This document shows positions 46,116 through 54,957 of a stretch of DNA of 64,000 nt, one piece after another. Under the pieces are notes generated by a model. The model did not search any database. It had not been told where the DNA came from and saw only the letters and a program-made list of their open reading frames with translations. Position 1 is the stretch's first letter. Each line of letters begins with the position of its first letter. The stretch covers positions 434,001-498,000 of the forward strand of contig JADJAS010000001.1 in assembly GCA_016704145.1 (NCBI GenBank), read 5' to 3'. Source of the DNA: Rhodocyclaceae bacterium. GTDB lineage: Bacteria; Pseudomonadota; Gammaproteobacteria; Burkholderiales; Rhodocyclaceae. Position numbers and translations under genes: made by a program.

Positions 46116-46868
46116 TCAGATCGCCGTCTGTCCACCATCGATGACCAGGGCCGAACCGGTGACGAAGCGCGCTTCATCCGAAGCCAGGTAAGCGACCGCG
46201 CCGGCGATCTCGTCGGGGCGCGCGTGATCGATCAAGGGCGACAGCCGGGCGAATACCGGCAGTTCGGCGTTGGCGGGCGGCGTGATGCCGCTGGTCATCG
46301 GCGTCAGCACCGATCCCGGACAGACGGCATTGACGCGCAGGCCCCGCGAGGCATACTCGACCGCCAGCGCCCTGGACAGGTTGAGCACGGCGGCCTTGGA
46401 AGCGCTATAAGGAGCGTTGTACGGCACGCCGATCATGCCTGCCACCGACGCGATATTGACGATGTTGCCGCGTGTCGCCAGCAGGTGTGGGATGGCCGCC
46501 CGGCACATGGCGAAGACACCATTCACGTTGATCGCGAAAACCCGCGCCCACTCTTCATCGGTCAGATCAGTGAAGTGCTTGAACATCAACACGCCGGCGA
46601 TGTTGCACAGGATATCGAGCTTGCCGAAGCGCGCGACGGCTTGTGCCACGGCGCCATCGCAGGCGGCGCTGTCGCGCACGTCGAACACCCATGGCGTGAC
46701 GTCGAAACCCTGATCGGCGAGCGCCTGGACTTCCTTGCGCAGAAGATCGGCGTTGGCATCGCAGGCGAGGATGCGGGCACCTTCGCCAGCCAGCCGCTTC
46801 GTCGTGGCCAGCCCGATGCCTGATGCCGATCCCGTGATCAAGGCAGCCTTTCCTTCGAATCGTTGCAT
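46116..46868 (-). CDS. Short-chain dehydrogenase/reductase
   Basis: A 250-residue classical SDR. The cofactor loop is TGSASGIG (12-19), with NIAG, the catalytic serine in NIASVAG and YSASKAA for Tyr/Lys; C-terminal motif VTGSALVIDGGQ. D at the end of beta 2 (ACDAN) predicts NAD(H) preference. ATG 46868 follows GGAGG by six bases. The substrate is not evident. Confidence 0.9.
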   Translation of the reverse strand: MQRFEGKAALITGSASGIGLATTKRLAGEGARILACDANADLLRKEVQALADQGFDVTPWVFDVRDSAACDGAVAQAVARFGKLDILCNIAGVLMFKHFTDLTDEEWARVFAINVNGVFAMCRAAIPHLLATRGNIVNIASVAGMIGVPYNAPYSASKAAVLNLSRALAVEYASRGLRVNAVCPGSVLTPMTSGITPPANAELPVFARLSPLIDHARPDEIAGAVAYLASDEARFVTGSALVIDGGQTAI

Positions 46869-47033
46869 GTCAAACCTCCGGGTGATTGAACAAGCCATTG
46901 CCGAACCTCGTCCAGGCGGCGTCAAACGCTTCCCGACGGGTACATCATCAGCACTTCGGCGCTTCAGCCATCTTCGCGCATCCCGATCGGCACTGCTTGC
47001 CGGCTCAAGATGGCCGCTGGCCGAAGCGTGCCG

Positions 47034-47528
47034 CTAATCGCGGAAATTGCCGAAACTCAGCGGGTAGTCGGTCACGCTCCGTTTCACGAGCGCGATCGCT
47101 TCCTGCAGCACGTCGCGCTTGGCGCCGGTCACGCGCACGGCATCGCCATGGATGGTCGCCTGCACCTTGAGCTTGCTGTCCTTGATGAGCTTGATGATCT
47201 TCTTGCCGAGTTCCTGATCGATGCCCGATTTGATCTTCAGATCCTGCTTGGCCTTGTTGCCGGAAATGGCCTGCACATCGCCGATATCGAGGCGCTTGGT
47301 GCTCTCGCGCGCCTTCTTTTCCATTTCGGGGAACAGGATGTCCTTGACCTGGCCGAGCTGGAACTCGGAATCGCCGAAGATGGTGATCACCTTGTCCTTC
47401 TCGTTCAGTTCGAGGTGCGCCGAAGTACCCTTGAAATCGTAGCGATTGCCGACCTGCCGGCCGGCAACATCGACGGCGTTCTTCAGGGCCACCATGTCGA
47501 CTTCGGAAGTGATGTCGAACGACGGCAT
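47034..47528 (-). CDS. yajQ: YajQ family nucleotide-binding protein
   Basis: A 164-residue protein with two ferredoxin-like folds, opening MPSFDITSEVDMVALKNAVD and ending KRSVTDYPLSFGNFRD, the family's signature termini. Members bind cyclic di-GMP or nucleotides and act as regulators in Xanthomonas and Pseudomonas. The 165 bases between it and the SDR gene hold no visible gene; it lies 5 bases after the ppnP stop. Confidence 0.94.
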   Translation of the reverse strand: MPSFDITSEVDMVALKNAVDVAGRQVGNRYDFKGTSAHLELNEKDKVITIFGDSEFQLGQVKDILFPEMEKKARESTKRLDIGDVQAISGNKAKQDLKIKSGIDQELGKKIIKLIKDSKLKVQATIHGDAVRVTGAKRDVLQEAIALVKRSVTDYPLSFGNFRD

Positions 47529-47532
47529 GATG

Positions 47533-47844
47533 TCACCCGAAGTGACAAACGTAGTGGTAGGGCTCGTCCTTGACCTCGATGTCGAACGAGGAATTGCCCG
47601 GGACGCTGAAACTCTGGCCCGCTACGGCCGTCTGCCAGTCGCCGCCCTTGAGCCGGTAGCGGCAGCCACCGGCGACCGATTCCATGATTTCCGGCGCGCC
47701 GGTGTTGAAGGTCAGCGTCGCGGGCAGGATCACGCCGACGCTCTTGCGCGTGCCATCGGCGAACTGGACGGTATGGCTGACGCACTTGCCGTCGAAGTAG
47801 ACGTTGGCTTTCTTGACGACGGAAACATTGTCGAATTGCGGCAT
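47533..47844 (-). CDS. ppnP: Pyrimidine/purine nucleoside phosphorylase
   Basis: A 103-residue cupin-fold enzyme (PpnP, formerly YaiE/DUF1255) that splits nucleosides with phosphate. Typical segments: VYFDGKCVSHTV, LPATLTFNTGAPE and FSVPGNSSFDIEV. The frame stays open far upstream over argG but only this part has family character; ATG 47844 is two bases past the stop of the DUF2788 gene. Confidence 0.9.
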   Translation of the reverse strand: MPQFDNVSVVKKANVYFDGKCVSHTVQFADGTRKSVGVILPATLTFNTGAPEIMESVAGGCRYRLKGGDWQTAVAGQSFSVPGNSSFDIEVKDEPYHYVCHFG

Positions 47845-47846
47845 CG

Positions 47847-48056
47847 TTAGATCCCCCACATTTTCTGGATGATGTTCTTGGCGATGAAACCGATCATGCC
47901 GAAGGCCAGCACGAAGAACAGGACGAAAGTACCCACCTTGCCGGCCTTCGACCGGTAGGCCAGCTCGCCGATGATGAACAGCATGAAGAGCATGAAGGCG
48001 CCGAGCCCGAAGGTGACGCCGAACTCCGATACCTGCTCCTCGGTGAAACCGAACAT
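47847..48056 (-). CDS. DUF2788 membrane protein
   Basis: A 69-residue protein with two transmembrane helices (about 14-32 and 42-60) separated by a basic loop (YRSKAGKVG). It matches the DUF2788 family, found in beta- and gammaproteobacteria and of unknown function. It starts three bases after the argG stop and is followed by ppnP, giving a tight argG-DUF2788-ppnP-yajQ run. Confidence 0.75.
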   Translation of the reverse strand: MFGFTEEQVSEFGVTFGLGAFMLFMLFIIGELAYRSKAGKVGTFVLFFVLAFGMIGFIAKNIIQKMWGI

Positions 48057-48059
48057 GCC

Positions 48060-49349
48060 TTACTTCTTGGGCCTGGAAGTCTTCGCCGACGTGGCTGGCT
48101 TGACAGTACGCTTCTGTCGCGCGTTCTCGGCAATGCGCATGCGCAGGGCGTTGAGCTTGATGAAGCCACCCGCATCCTTCTGGTCGTAGGCGCCGGCATC
48201 GTCCTCGAAGGTGGCGATAGTCGGATCGAACAGCGAATCGGTCTTGGAGTCGCGGCTGACCACGCTGACGCTGCCCTTGTAGAGCTTGACGCGCACCCAG
48301 CCGTTCACGGTCTGCTGCGTGTGGTCGATCAGGACTTGCAGCGCCTTGCGCTCCGGGCTCCACCAGTAGCCGTTGTACACCAGGCTGGCGTAGCGCGGCA
48401 TCAGGTCGTCCTTGAGGTGCGCCACTTCGCGGTCGAGGCACACCGATTCGATGCCGCGATGCGACTTGAGCAGGATGGTGCCGCCGGGCGTTTCGTAGCA
48501 GCCGCGCGACTTCATGCCGACGTAGCGGTTCTCGACCAGATCGAGACGACCGACGCCGTGCCTGCCGCCGATCTGGTTGAGCATCGCCAGCAGTTCGTGC
48601 GCCTTCATCTTCTTGCCGTTGATGGCGACCAGATCGCCGGCCTTGAATTCGAGGTCGAGGTATTCGGGCTTGTTGAGGGCCTTTTCGGGCGACACCGTCC
48701 AGCGCCACATCGACTCCTCGGCCTCGGCCGACGGATTCTCCAGATGCCGGCCCTCGTAGGAGATGTGCAGCAGGTTGGCGTCCATCGAGTAGGGCGAACC
48801 GCCCTTCTTGTGCTTCATGTCGATCGGAATGCCATGCATCTCGGCGTAGGTCATTAGTTTCTCGCGCGAGAGCAGATCCCACTCGCGCCATGGCGCGATG
48901 ACCTTGACGCTGGGCATTAGCGCATAGGCGCCGAGTTCGAAGCGCACTTGGTCGTTGCCCTTGCCGGTAGCGCCATGCGAAATGGCATTGGCGCCCACCT
49001 TCTTGGCGATCTCGATCATGCGCTTGGCGATCAGCGGCCGCGCGATCGAGGTGCCGAGCAGGTACTCGCCTTCGTAGAGGGCGTTGGCGCGGAACATCGG
49101 GAAGACGAAGTCGCGCACGAACTCTTCCCGCAGGTCGTCGATGAAGATGTTCTTCGGCTTGATCCCAAGCTTTAGCGCCTTCGCGCGCGCCGGCTCCAAT
49201 TCTTCGCCCTGGCCGAGGTCGGCGGTGAAGGTGACCACCTCGCACTGATAGGTGTCCTGCAGCCACTTGAGAATAACCGAGGTGTCGAGGCCGCCTGAAT
49301 AGGCGAGGACGACCTTGTTGGCTTTGCCGCTTTTCTTCACTTCGCTCAT
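48060..49349 (-). CDS. argG: Argininosuccinate synthase
   Basis: A 429-residue enzyme joining citrulline and aspartate at ATP cost. The PP-loop AYSGGLDTS is at 16-24, and GNDQVRFELG and YVGMKSRG are typical. It carries a C-terminal basic tail (ARQKRTVKPATSAKTSRPKK) beyond the usual end. ATG 49349 is used. It lies downstream of argF with a cytochrome gene in between. Confidence 0.95.
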   Translation of the reverse strand: MSEVKKSGKANKVVLAYSGGLDTSVILKWLQDTYQCEVVTFTADLGQGEELEPARAKALKLGIKPKNIFIDDLREEFVRDFVFPMFRANALYEGEYLLGTSIARPLIAKRMIEIAKKVGANAISHGATGKGNDQVRFELGAYALMPSVKVIAPWREWDLLSREKLMTYAEMHGIPIDMKHKKGGSPYSMDANLLHISYEGRHLENPSAEAEESMWRWTVSPEKALNKPEYLDLEFKAGDLVAINGKKMKAHELLAMLNQIGGRHGVGRLDLVENRYVGMKSRGCYETPGGTILLKSHRGIESVCLDREVAHLKDDLMPRYASLVYNGYWWSPERKALQVLIDHTQQTVNGWVRVKLYKGSVSVVSRDSKTDSLFDPTIATFEDDAGAYDQKDAGGFIKLNALRMRIAENARQKRTVKPATSAKTSRPKK

Positions 49350-49366
49350 ATTGGGTTCCCCAAAAA

Positions 49367-49795
49367 TTACTGCGTGCGGTAGCTGCGATGGCAGGCGACG
49401 CAGGCGCCAGTGACGGCGGTCAGCGCCTGTAGCGACTTGGCTAGGTCGCCACTCCTCGCCGCCTTGGCGAAATCGCTGCCGGCGGCGTGCATGCCGCGGG
49501 CGATGCCGTGCATGTCGGCGGGCATGTGCATGCCGGGGCGGGCGTTCATCGGCGCGTTGCGATGACGACCCATGGCCGACAGGCCGATCTGGCCTTCGGC
49601 GGTATTGGCAGCGTCCGCGAACTTGCCGTCGCCGAGATCGGCGATGATGACATTCAATGCGGTCTGGAAGTCGAGCATTTCGGCGCGCATTTCGGCGCGC
49701 GCCTCCAGTGGCATCTTGACCAGTTGGCGCATGTCCTCGGCCGCAAAAGTCAGGCACGGCAGCACGCCGAGCAGCAGGCAGATCTTCCGTTTCAT
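49367..49795 (-). CDS. Cytochrome c'-like protein
   Basis: A 142-residue secreted cytochrome. The signal peptide is MKRKICLLLGVLPCLTFA, followed by a four-helix-bundle-like region with many methionines (MNARPGMHMPADMHG), and one haem site near the end: C132, C135, H136 (CVACH). The terminal haem placement is that of the cytochrome c' and c556 families, which bind NO or serve in periplasmic electron transfer. It overlaps argF by ATGA, so it is cotranscribed with the arginine genes, an unusual partner. Confidence 0.85.
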   Translation of the reverse strand: MKRKICLLLGVLPCLTFAAEDMRQLVKMPLEARAEMRAEMLDFQTALNVIIADLGDGKFADAANTAEGQIGLSAMGRHRNAPMNARPGMHMPADMHGIARGMHAAGSDFAKAARSGDLAKSLQALTAVTGACVACHRSYRTQ

Positions 49796-50730
49796 GACGG
49801 CACCTTGCCGAGCAGCAGGAATTCCATCAGCGCCTTCTGCGCATGCAGGCGGTTCTCGGCCTCGTCCCAGACGACGGAATGCGGACCATCGATCACTTCG
49901 GCCGCCACTTCCTCGCCGCGATGCGCCGGCAGGCAGTGCATGAACAGCGCATCGGTTCTCGCCGCCTTAATCATCTCGCCATCGACCTGCCAGTCGGCAA
50001 AAGCCTTCAGTCGCGCCTCGTTCTCGGCCTCGAAGCCCATCGAGGTCCACACGTCCGTCGTCACCAGGTCGGCGCTGCGTGCGGCGTCCATGGGATCGGC
50101 GAACTGCTCGAAGTGGTCGGTGCCGTAGAGACCCGCACGTTCCGGCTCGACCTCGTAGCCCGGGGGCGTCGAAACGTGGACGTTGAAGTCCAGCACTTCG
50201 GCGGCCTGCAGCCAGGTATTGCACATGTTGTTCGAGTCGCCGATCCACGCCACCGTCTTGCCCTGGATCGGGCCACGATGTTCGATGTAGGTAAAGATGT
50301 CGGCGAGGATCTGGCAGGGGTGGTACTCGTTGGTCAGGCCGTTGATCACCGGCACGCGCGAATGCGAGGCGAAGCGCTCGATGATGTCCTGTTCGTAGGT
50401 GCGGATCATCACCAGGTCGCTCATGCGCGAAATCACCTCGGCCGCGTCCTCCACCGGCTCGCCGCGCCCAAGCTGGGAGTCGCGGGTGTTGAGGTAGATG
50501 GCCGAGCCGCCCAACTGCTGCATGCCGGCCTCGAAGGACAGACGCGTGCGCGTGCTGGCCTTCTCGAAGATCATCACCAGCGTGCGGTCGGCCAGCGGCC
50601 AGTAACGCTGGTAGGCTTTGAACTGCTGCTTGATCCAGTGCGTGCGGGCAAACAGATGATCGAGTTCCTCCCGCCCGAGATCCTTGAACTGAAGGAAATG
50701 CCTGACGGGTCCCGGCACCGGCACGATCAC
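49792..50730 (-). CDS. argF: Ornithine carbamoyltransferase
   Basis: A 312-residue anabolic OTC making citrulline. Carbamoyl-phosphate loop STRTR (about 59-63), HPCQILAD, and ornithine loop HCLPAHRG. The start is GTG 50730, overlapping the argD stop (GTGA); the longer frame upstream is argD antisense and was rejected. It is coupled to the cytochrome gene downstream. Confidence 0.95.
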   Translation of the reverse strand: MIVPVPGPVRHFLQFKDLGREELDHLFARTHWIKQQFKAYQRYWPLADRTLVMIFEKASTRTRLSFEAGMQQLGGSAIYLNTRDSQLGRGEPVEDAAEVISRMSDLVMIRTYEQDIIERFASHSRVPVINGLTNEYHPCQILADIFTYIEHRGPIQGKTVAWIGDSNNMCNTWLQAAEVLDFNVHVSTPPGYEVEPERAGLYGTDHFEQFADPMDAARSADLVTTDVWTSMGFEAENEARLKAFADWQVDGEMIKAARTDALFMHCLPAHRGEEVAAEVIDGPHSVVWDEAENRLHAQKALMEFLLLGKVPS

Positions 50731-51899
50731 GCTCCGAGGAACTTCCGGATCAGCCTGGACAGCTTGTCCACGAGCTGGCGGGCGTCGGCATCGGTGTAGA
50801 TCAGCGCTGGCAGCAGCCGGATGACCCGGTCGGCCGTGACATTGATCAGCAAACCGTCGGTCAGGCCGAGACCGACGATCTCGCCGCACGGCCGGTCGAG
50901 TTCGACGCCGATCATCAGGCCATCGCCCCGGATGTCAACGACACCCGGCACGCCCTGCAGCTCGCCGCGCAGTCCACCCCGTATGGCATTGCCAAGCTCC
51001 ACGGCGCGCGCCAGCAGACCATCCTGCTCGATCACGTCGATCGTGGTCAGCGCTGCCGTGCAGGCGAGCGGATTGCCGCCGAAGGTGGAGCCGTGATTGC
51101 CGGCCTTGAAGACACCGGCGGCGGGACCGGCGGCCAGGCAGGCGCCGATCGGCACGCCCGAACCCAGGCCCTTGGCCAGCGTCATGACATCCGGCTTGAT
51201 GCCGGCGTGCTGATGGGCAAACCAAACGCCGGTACGGCCAATGCCGCATTGCACCTCGTCGACCATGAACAGCCAGCCCTTCTCGTCGCAGATGCGACGC
51301 AGGCCCTGCATGTATGCGTTGTGCGCGACATGGATGCCGCCCTCGCCCTGGATCGGCTCGAACAGCACGGCGATGACGTTCGGGTTGTTCGCCGCCACTT
51401 GCTCGATGGCCGGCAGGTCGTCGAAGGGCACGCGGACGAAGCCCGACACCAGCGGCTCGAAGCCGGCTTGCACCTTGCGGTTGCCAGTGGCGGAAAGCGT
51501 CGCCAGCGTACGCCCATGGAAGGCGTGCTCCATGACGATGATGGCCGGCTGGTCGATCTCCCGCCGATGGCCGTACATCCGCGCCAGCTTGATTGCCGCC
51601 TCGTTGGCCTCGCAACCCGAATTGCAGAAGAAGACCTCGTCCATGTCGGCCAATGCCACCAGCCGGTCGGACAACATCTCCTGCTCGCGCACGCGGTAGA
51701 CGTTCGAGGCATGGAGGATACGCCCGGCCTGTTCGCCGATTGCTCGCACCAGCCGGGGATGGGCATGGCCAAGGGTATTGACGGCGATGCCGGCCAACGC
51801 ATCGAGATAGCGCCGCCCCTGCTCGTCGTAGAGATGGCAGCCGTCACCATGGGTAAACGCGACCGGCTGCCGGTTGTAGGTATTCATGAGATGCGGCAT
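50727..51899 (-). CDS. argD: Acetylornithine/succinyldiaminopimelate aminotransferase
   Basis: A 390-residue class III PLP aminotransferase. Cofactor lysine in MTLAKGLGSG, GCEANEAAIKLAR and the VDEVQCGIGRTG segment are visible. It makes acetylornithine in arginine synthesis, and may serve in lysine synthesis too. ATG 51899 was preferred over a start 5 codons up. It begins the argD-argF-cytochrome-argG run. Confidence 0.93.
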   Translation of the reverse strand: MPHLMNTYNRQPVAFTHGDGCHLYDEQGRRYLDALAGIAVNTLGHAHPRLVRAIGEQAGRILHASNVYRVREQEMLSDRLVALADMDEVFFCNSGCEANEAAIKLARMYGHRREIDQPAIIVMEHAFHGRTLATLSATGNRKVQAGFEPLVSGFVRVPFDDLPAIEQVAANNPNVIAVLFEPIQGEGGIHVAHNAYMQGLRRICDEKGWLFMVDEVQCGIGRTGVWFAHQHAGIKPDVMTLAKGLGSGVPIGACLAAGPAAGVFKAGNHGSTFGGNPLACTAALTTIDVIEQDGLLARAVELGNAIRGGLRGELQGVPGVVDIRGDGLMIGVELDRPCGEIVGLGLTDGLLINVTADRVIRLLPALIYTDADARQLVDKLSRLIRKFLGA

Positions 51900-51913
51900 A
51901 AAGGCTCCGCGCA

Positions 51914-51944
51914 AAAAAACAGACGGCGGCCACCATGGCCGCCG
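51914..51944 (-). terminator. Intrinsic terminator ahead of argD
   Basis: GGCGGCC (51926-51932) and GGCCGCC (51938-51944) with a 5-base loop, followed on the minus strand, after five bases, by seven T (51914-51920). It would end transcripts coming from 52239 before argD. Confidence 0.75.
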
Positions 51945-52017
51945 CCGTGCTCACAAGGGGCTTATCTTAAGTGAATTCGGGACAAAACGGAACAGCGAAT
52001 GGCGTGACTGACCCGGA

Positions 52018-52239
52018 TCAGCCGGCGCTTGCACGCTTCATGTCGTCGTAGCCAGCCACCGGCGTCCGCACGCCACCATGATGGCAAATGCACTCGATGA
52101 TCTCGCAGTCGCGATACATCTGCCGCAGTTTCCGATGCGCCTCGGCCGGATCACGGCCATGAATCATCAGATTGTTGATCACCAGGCCGACGCGTGTTCT
52201 GATGCGGAAGCCATATTTGGTCAGCACGGGTGGCAACAT
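52018..52239 (-). CDS. Conserved small betaproteobacterial protein
   Basis: A 73-residue basic protein: MLPPVLTKYGFRIRTRVGLVINNLMIHGRDPAEAHRKLRQMY (in parts) ending in DCEIIECICHHGG with two cysteines and two histidines. A similar short protein occurs in other betaproteobacteria but I know no function. ATG 52239 follows AAAGGGG. It lies between rpsT's terminator and argD, on its own. Confidence 0.7.
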   Translation of the reverse strand: MLPPVLTKYGFRIRTRVGLVINNLMIHGRDPAEAHRKLRQMYRDCEIIECICHHGGVRTPVAGYDDMKRASAG

Positions 52240-52359
52240 GAAAACCCCTTTCCGATCAGAAAGTTCGGCGCGATTATATTGAGCCGATATCAGGTACGCA
52301 AGGTAGCGTCCTATTTCTGCGGACATTGTTGCCGACATCCATTGGCGCCAAGCAAAAGA

Positions 52360-52384
52360 AAACGGGCCGCAATGCGGCCCGTTT
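52360..52384 (-). terminator. Intrinsic terminator of rpsT
   Basis: AAACGGGCCGC (52360-52370) pairs with GCGGCCCGTTT (52374-52384); on the minus strand it is followed by TTTTCTTTT. Confidence 0.88.
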
Positions 52385-52409
52385 CCGGGGAATGGCGACG
52401 ATGTGCCGA

Positions 52410-52670
52410 TCAGAGTCCCTTGATCGCGGCCGACAGACGACTCTTGTGGCGGGCTGCGGCGTTCTTGTGGATGATCCGCTTGTCGGCGATGGAATCGATC
52501 ACGGCTTGCGACTCCTTGAACACCGATTGCGCCGCGACCTTGTCGCCGGCGCCGATCGCCTTGCGAACCTTCTTGATTGCGGTGCGCAGCGTCGAGCGCA
52601 GGCTCATGTTGTGGGAACGCTGTTTGACGGCTTGACGGGCACGCTTGCGTGCCTGGGCGCTATTGGCCAT
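52410..52670 (-). CDS. rpsT: Small ribosomal subunit protein bS20
   Basis: An 86-residue bS20 with the usual basic helical N-terminus (MANSAQARKRARQAVKQRSHN) and C-terminal KNAAARHKSRL. It binds 16S rRNA helices early in assembly. It is divergent from murJ, 105 bases apart, and has its own terminator. Confidence 0.97.
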   Translation of the reverse strand: MANSAQARKRARQAVKQRSHNMSLRSTLRTAIKKVRKAIGAGDKVAAQSVFKESQAVIDSIADKRIIHKNAAARHKSRLSAAIKGL

Positions 52671-52775
52671 GGATATGATCTTCCCGTTGGTGTGACGAAA
52701 AGTGGCGGATTATATGGAGACGCGGCGCGCTTTGCAACACCCACGATCACGCGCGGAACCGATACCATTGCCGCC

Positions 52776-54320
52776 ATGAGTTCCCCCCGAAGCCTGCTGC
52801 GCTCGCTGGCCACCGTCAGCGGCATGACCCTACTTTCGCGCATTCTCGGCTTTGCGCGGGATTTCGTGATCGCACGCGCTTTCGGCGCCGGCATGATGAC
52901 CGACGCTTTCTTCGTCGCCTTCCGCTTGCCCAACCTGTTGCGCCGGCTGTTTGCCGAGGGCGCATTCTCGCAGGCATTCGTTCCGATGCTCGCCGAGTAC
53001 AGAAACCGCCGCGGTGATGGCGAAACCCGACAACTGGTGGACCGCGTGGCCACGCTCCTATTCGTCACGGTCGCGCTGGTCGCGCTGCTCGGCATTGTCG
53101 GCGCACCCTTGCTGATCCACGTGTCGGCTCCTGGATTCGCCAGCGACGCGGGCAAGTTCGGGCTCACCGTCGAACTTGCCCGCATCACCTTCCCCTACAT
53201 CCTGTTCATGGCCTTGGTAGCGCTGGCGGCGGGCATTTTCAATACCTGGAGCCGCTTCGCGCTGCCCGCCTTCACGCCGGTGTTGCTCAATCTCTCGATG
53301 ATCGGCATGGCCCTGTTCGCGGCGCCCTGGTTCGATCCGCCGGTGCTGGCGCTTGCCTGGGCGGTGTTTATCGGCGGCGCGCTGCAACTCGCCATCCAGT
53401 TGCCGGCGCTCCGCCGCCTCGGCATGTTGCCCCGCTGGGACTGGGCGCCGCGCGACGCCGGCGTCCGGCGAATGCTGACTTTGATGGGGCCGGCCGTCAT
53501 TGGCGTCTCGGTGGCCCAGGTGTCGCTGCTGATCAACACCATCTTCGCCTCCTTCCTGCCGTCCGGCAGCGTCTCGTGGCTGTATTACGCCGACCGTCTG
53601 ATGGAGTTCCCCGCCGGCTTGCTGGGCGCCGCGCTCGGCACCATCCTGCTGCCCAGTCTGGCGCGATGCCACGCCGCCGAGCGTCGCCAGGAATTCTCCG
53701 CGCTGCTCGACTGGGGGCTGCGCCTGACGCTGATGCTGACATTGCCCGCGGCGCTGGCGCTGGCGATGCTGGCCGTACCGCTGCTCGCCACGCTGTTCCA
53801 TCATGGTGCGTTCTCCGCCAACGACGTACTCCAGACTCGCTCGGCCCTGGTCGCCTACAGCATCGGCCTGGCCGGCCTGATTCTGGTGAAGGTGCTTGCC
53901 CCGGGCTTCTACGCCCGCCAAGACATTCGAACGCCAGTGCGCATCGCCGTCGTGACGCTACTCGCCACGCAGGCGATGAACCTGGCCTTCATCGACTGGC
54001 TCAAGCACGCGGGACTGGCGCTGTCGATCGGGCTGGCATCCTGCCTGAACGCCGGACTGCTGTTCCGTGGCCTTCGTCGGGCGGATGCCTACCATCCGGC
54101 GCCCGGCTGGCGGCCATTTCTCCTCAAGCTGGGAGCGGCGCTGATGCTGCTGGCGGCAGTGCTGTGGTTCGCGACGGGCGAGGAGTCGTCCTGGCTGGCC
54201 ATGCCGTTCGGCGAACGCTTGGCCCGGTTGAGCGGAACCATCGCCGCCGGCATCGTCACCTACTTCCTTGCGTTGTTCGCACTCGGCTTTCGCCTGGGCA
54301 ATTTCCGCCGCCAGGCTTGA
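52776..54320 (+). CDS. murJ: Lipid II flippase MurJ
   Basis: A 514-residue MOP-superfamily protein with about 14 transmembrane helices, flipping lipid II to the periplasm. Family segments GFARDFVIARAFG, DAFFVAFRLPNLLRRLFAEGAFSQAFVP and YYADRLMEFPAGLLGAALGT are present. ATG 52776 gives the canonical N-terminus MSSPRSLLRSLATVSG; earlier in-frame codons lie in rpsT antisense. The rpsT/murJ divergent pair is common. Confidence 0.96.
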   Translation: MSSPRSLLRSLATVSGMTLLSRILGFARDFVIARAFGAGMMTDAFFVAFRLPNLLRRLFAEGAFSQAFVPMLAEYRNRRGDGETRQLVDRVATLLFVTVALVALLGIVGAPLLIHVSAPGFASDAGKFGLTVELARITFPYILFMALVALAAGIFNTWSRFALPAFTPVLLNLSMIGMALFAAPWFDPPVLALAWAVFIGGALQLAIQLPALRRLGMLPRWDWAPRDAGVRRMLTLMGPAVIGVSVAQVSLLINTIFASFLPSGSVSWLYYADRLMEFPAGLLGAALGTILLPSLARCHAAERRQEFSALLDWGLRLTLMLTLPAALALAMLAVPLLATLFHHGAFSANDVLQTRSALVAYSIGLAGLILVKVLAPGFYARQDIRTPVRIAVVTLLATQAMNLAFIDWLKHAGLALSIGLASCLNAGLLFRGLRRADAYHPAPGWRPFLLKLGAALMLLAAVLWFATGEESSWLAMPFGERLARLSGTIAAGIVTYFLALFALGFRLGNFRRQA

Positions 54321-54459
54321 TGGTCGCGCCGGACATGTAACAAACTGCCACAGTATCGCCGTACCGCGTACCCGCGATCCCGGGCAGAATTCCGGCGGCG
54401 GTTCAACCGGACCGGCTGATACGAATCACATCACTCAACTCTTGCGGGGAGATACAAGA

Positions 54460-54864
54460 ATGAAAGCACTCGGGATTGTCCTGGCGTCGACCGGACTGGC
54501 ATTTGCCACGCTGGCCCACGCGCAGCAAGCGGCTACCGCGCCCGCCGCCCCGGCCGCGGCACCGGCCGGCAATCACGCCATGGAAGGCGTGGCGGCTTGG
54601 TATGGCCACAAATTCGCCGGCAGGCGAACGGCCTCGGGCAAACGCTTCAACCCCAATGCCATGACCGCGGCACATCCCACACTGCCTTTTGGCACGCGCG
54701 TCAACGTCACCAACACCCGAAACAATCGCAACGTGCTGGTAACGATCAACGACCGCGGCCCAACCTCGCCGAAGCGCATGCTCGATGTCAGCGTCGCCGC
54801 CGCCAAGAAGCTCGGCTTCGTCCGCGCGGGGCTGACCGAGGTCAAGCTCGAGATCGCCAACTAA
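54460..54864 (+). CDS. RlpA-like septal ring lytic transglycosylase family protein (DPBB domain)
   Basis: A 134-residue protein: signal peptide (MKALGIVLASTGLAFATLAHA), a short Ala/Pro linker, and a double-psi beta-barrel domain with VAAWYGHKFAGRRTASGKRF and VTINDRGPTSPKRMLDVS. This is the RlpA catalytic core without the SPOR domain and without a lipobox cysteine, so it is soluble and possibly not septum-targeted. RBS GGGGAGA precedes ATG 54460. Confidence 0.88.
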   Translation: MKALGIVLASTGLAFATLAHAQQAATAPAAPAAAPAGNHAMEGVAAWYGHKFAGRRTASGKRFNPNAMTAAHPTLPFGTRVNVTNTRNNRNVLVTINDRGPTSPKRMLDVSVAAAKKLGFVRAGLTEVKLEIAN

Positions 54865-54896
54865 GCCTCGCCCCGCCGGCGCGCAATATCGCGCCC

Positions 54897-54941
54897 CAGC
54901 AAACAAAGGGCCGCCCCATCGGGGCGGCCCTTTGTTTGCTG
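54897..54941. terminator. Strong bidirectional terminator
   Basis: A perfect 21-bp stem (54897-54917 with 54921-54941) around ATC, with AAACAAA/TTTGTTT at its base, separating the convergent RlpA-like and hppA genes. Confidence 0.92.
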
Positions 54942-54957
54942 CCAGTCCCGGGCTCGA

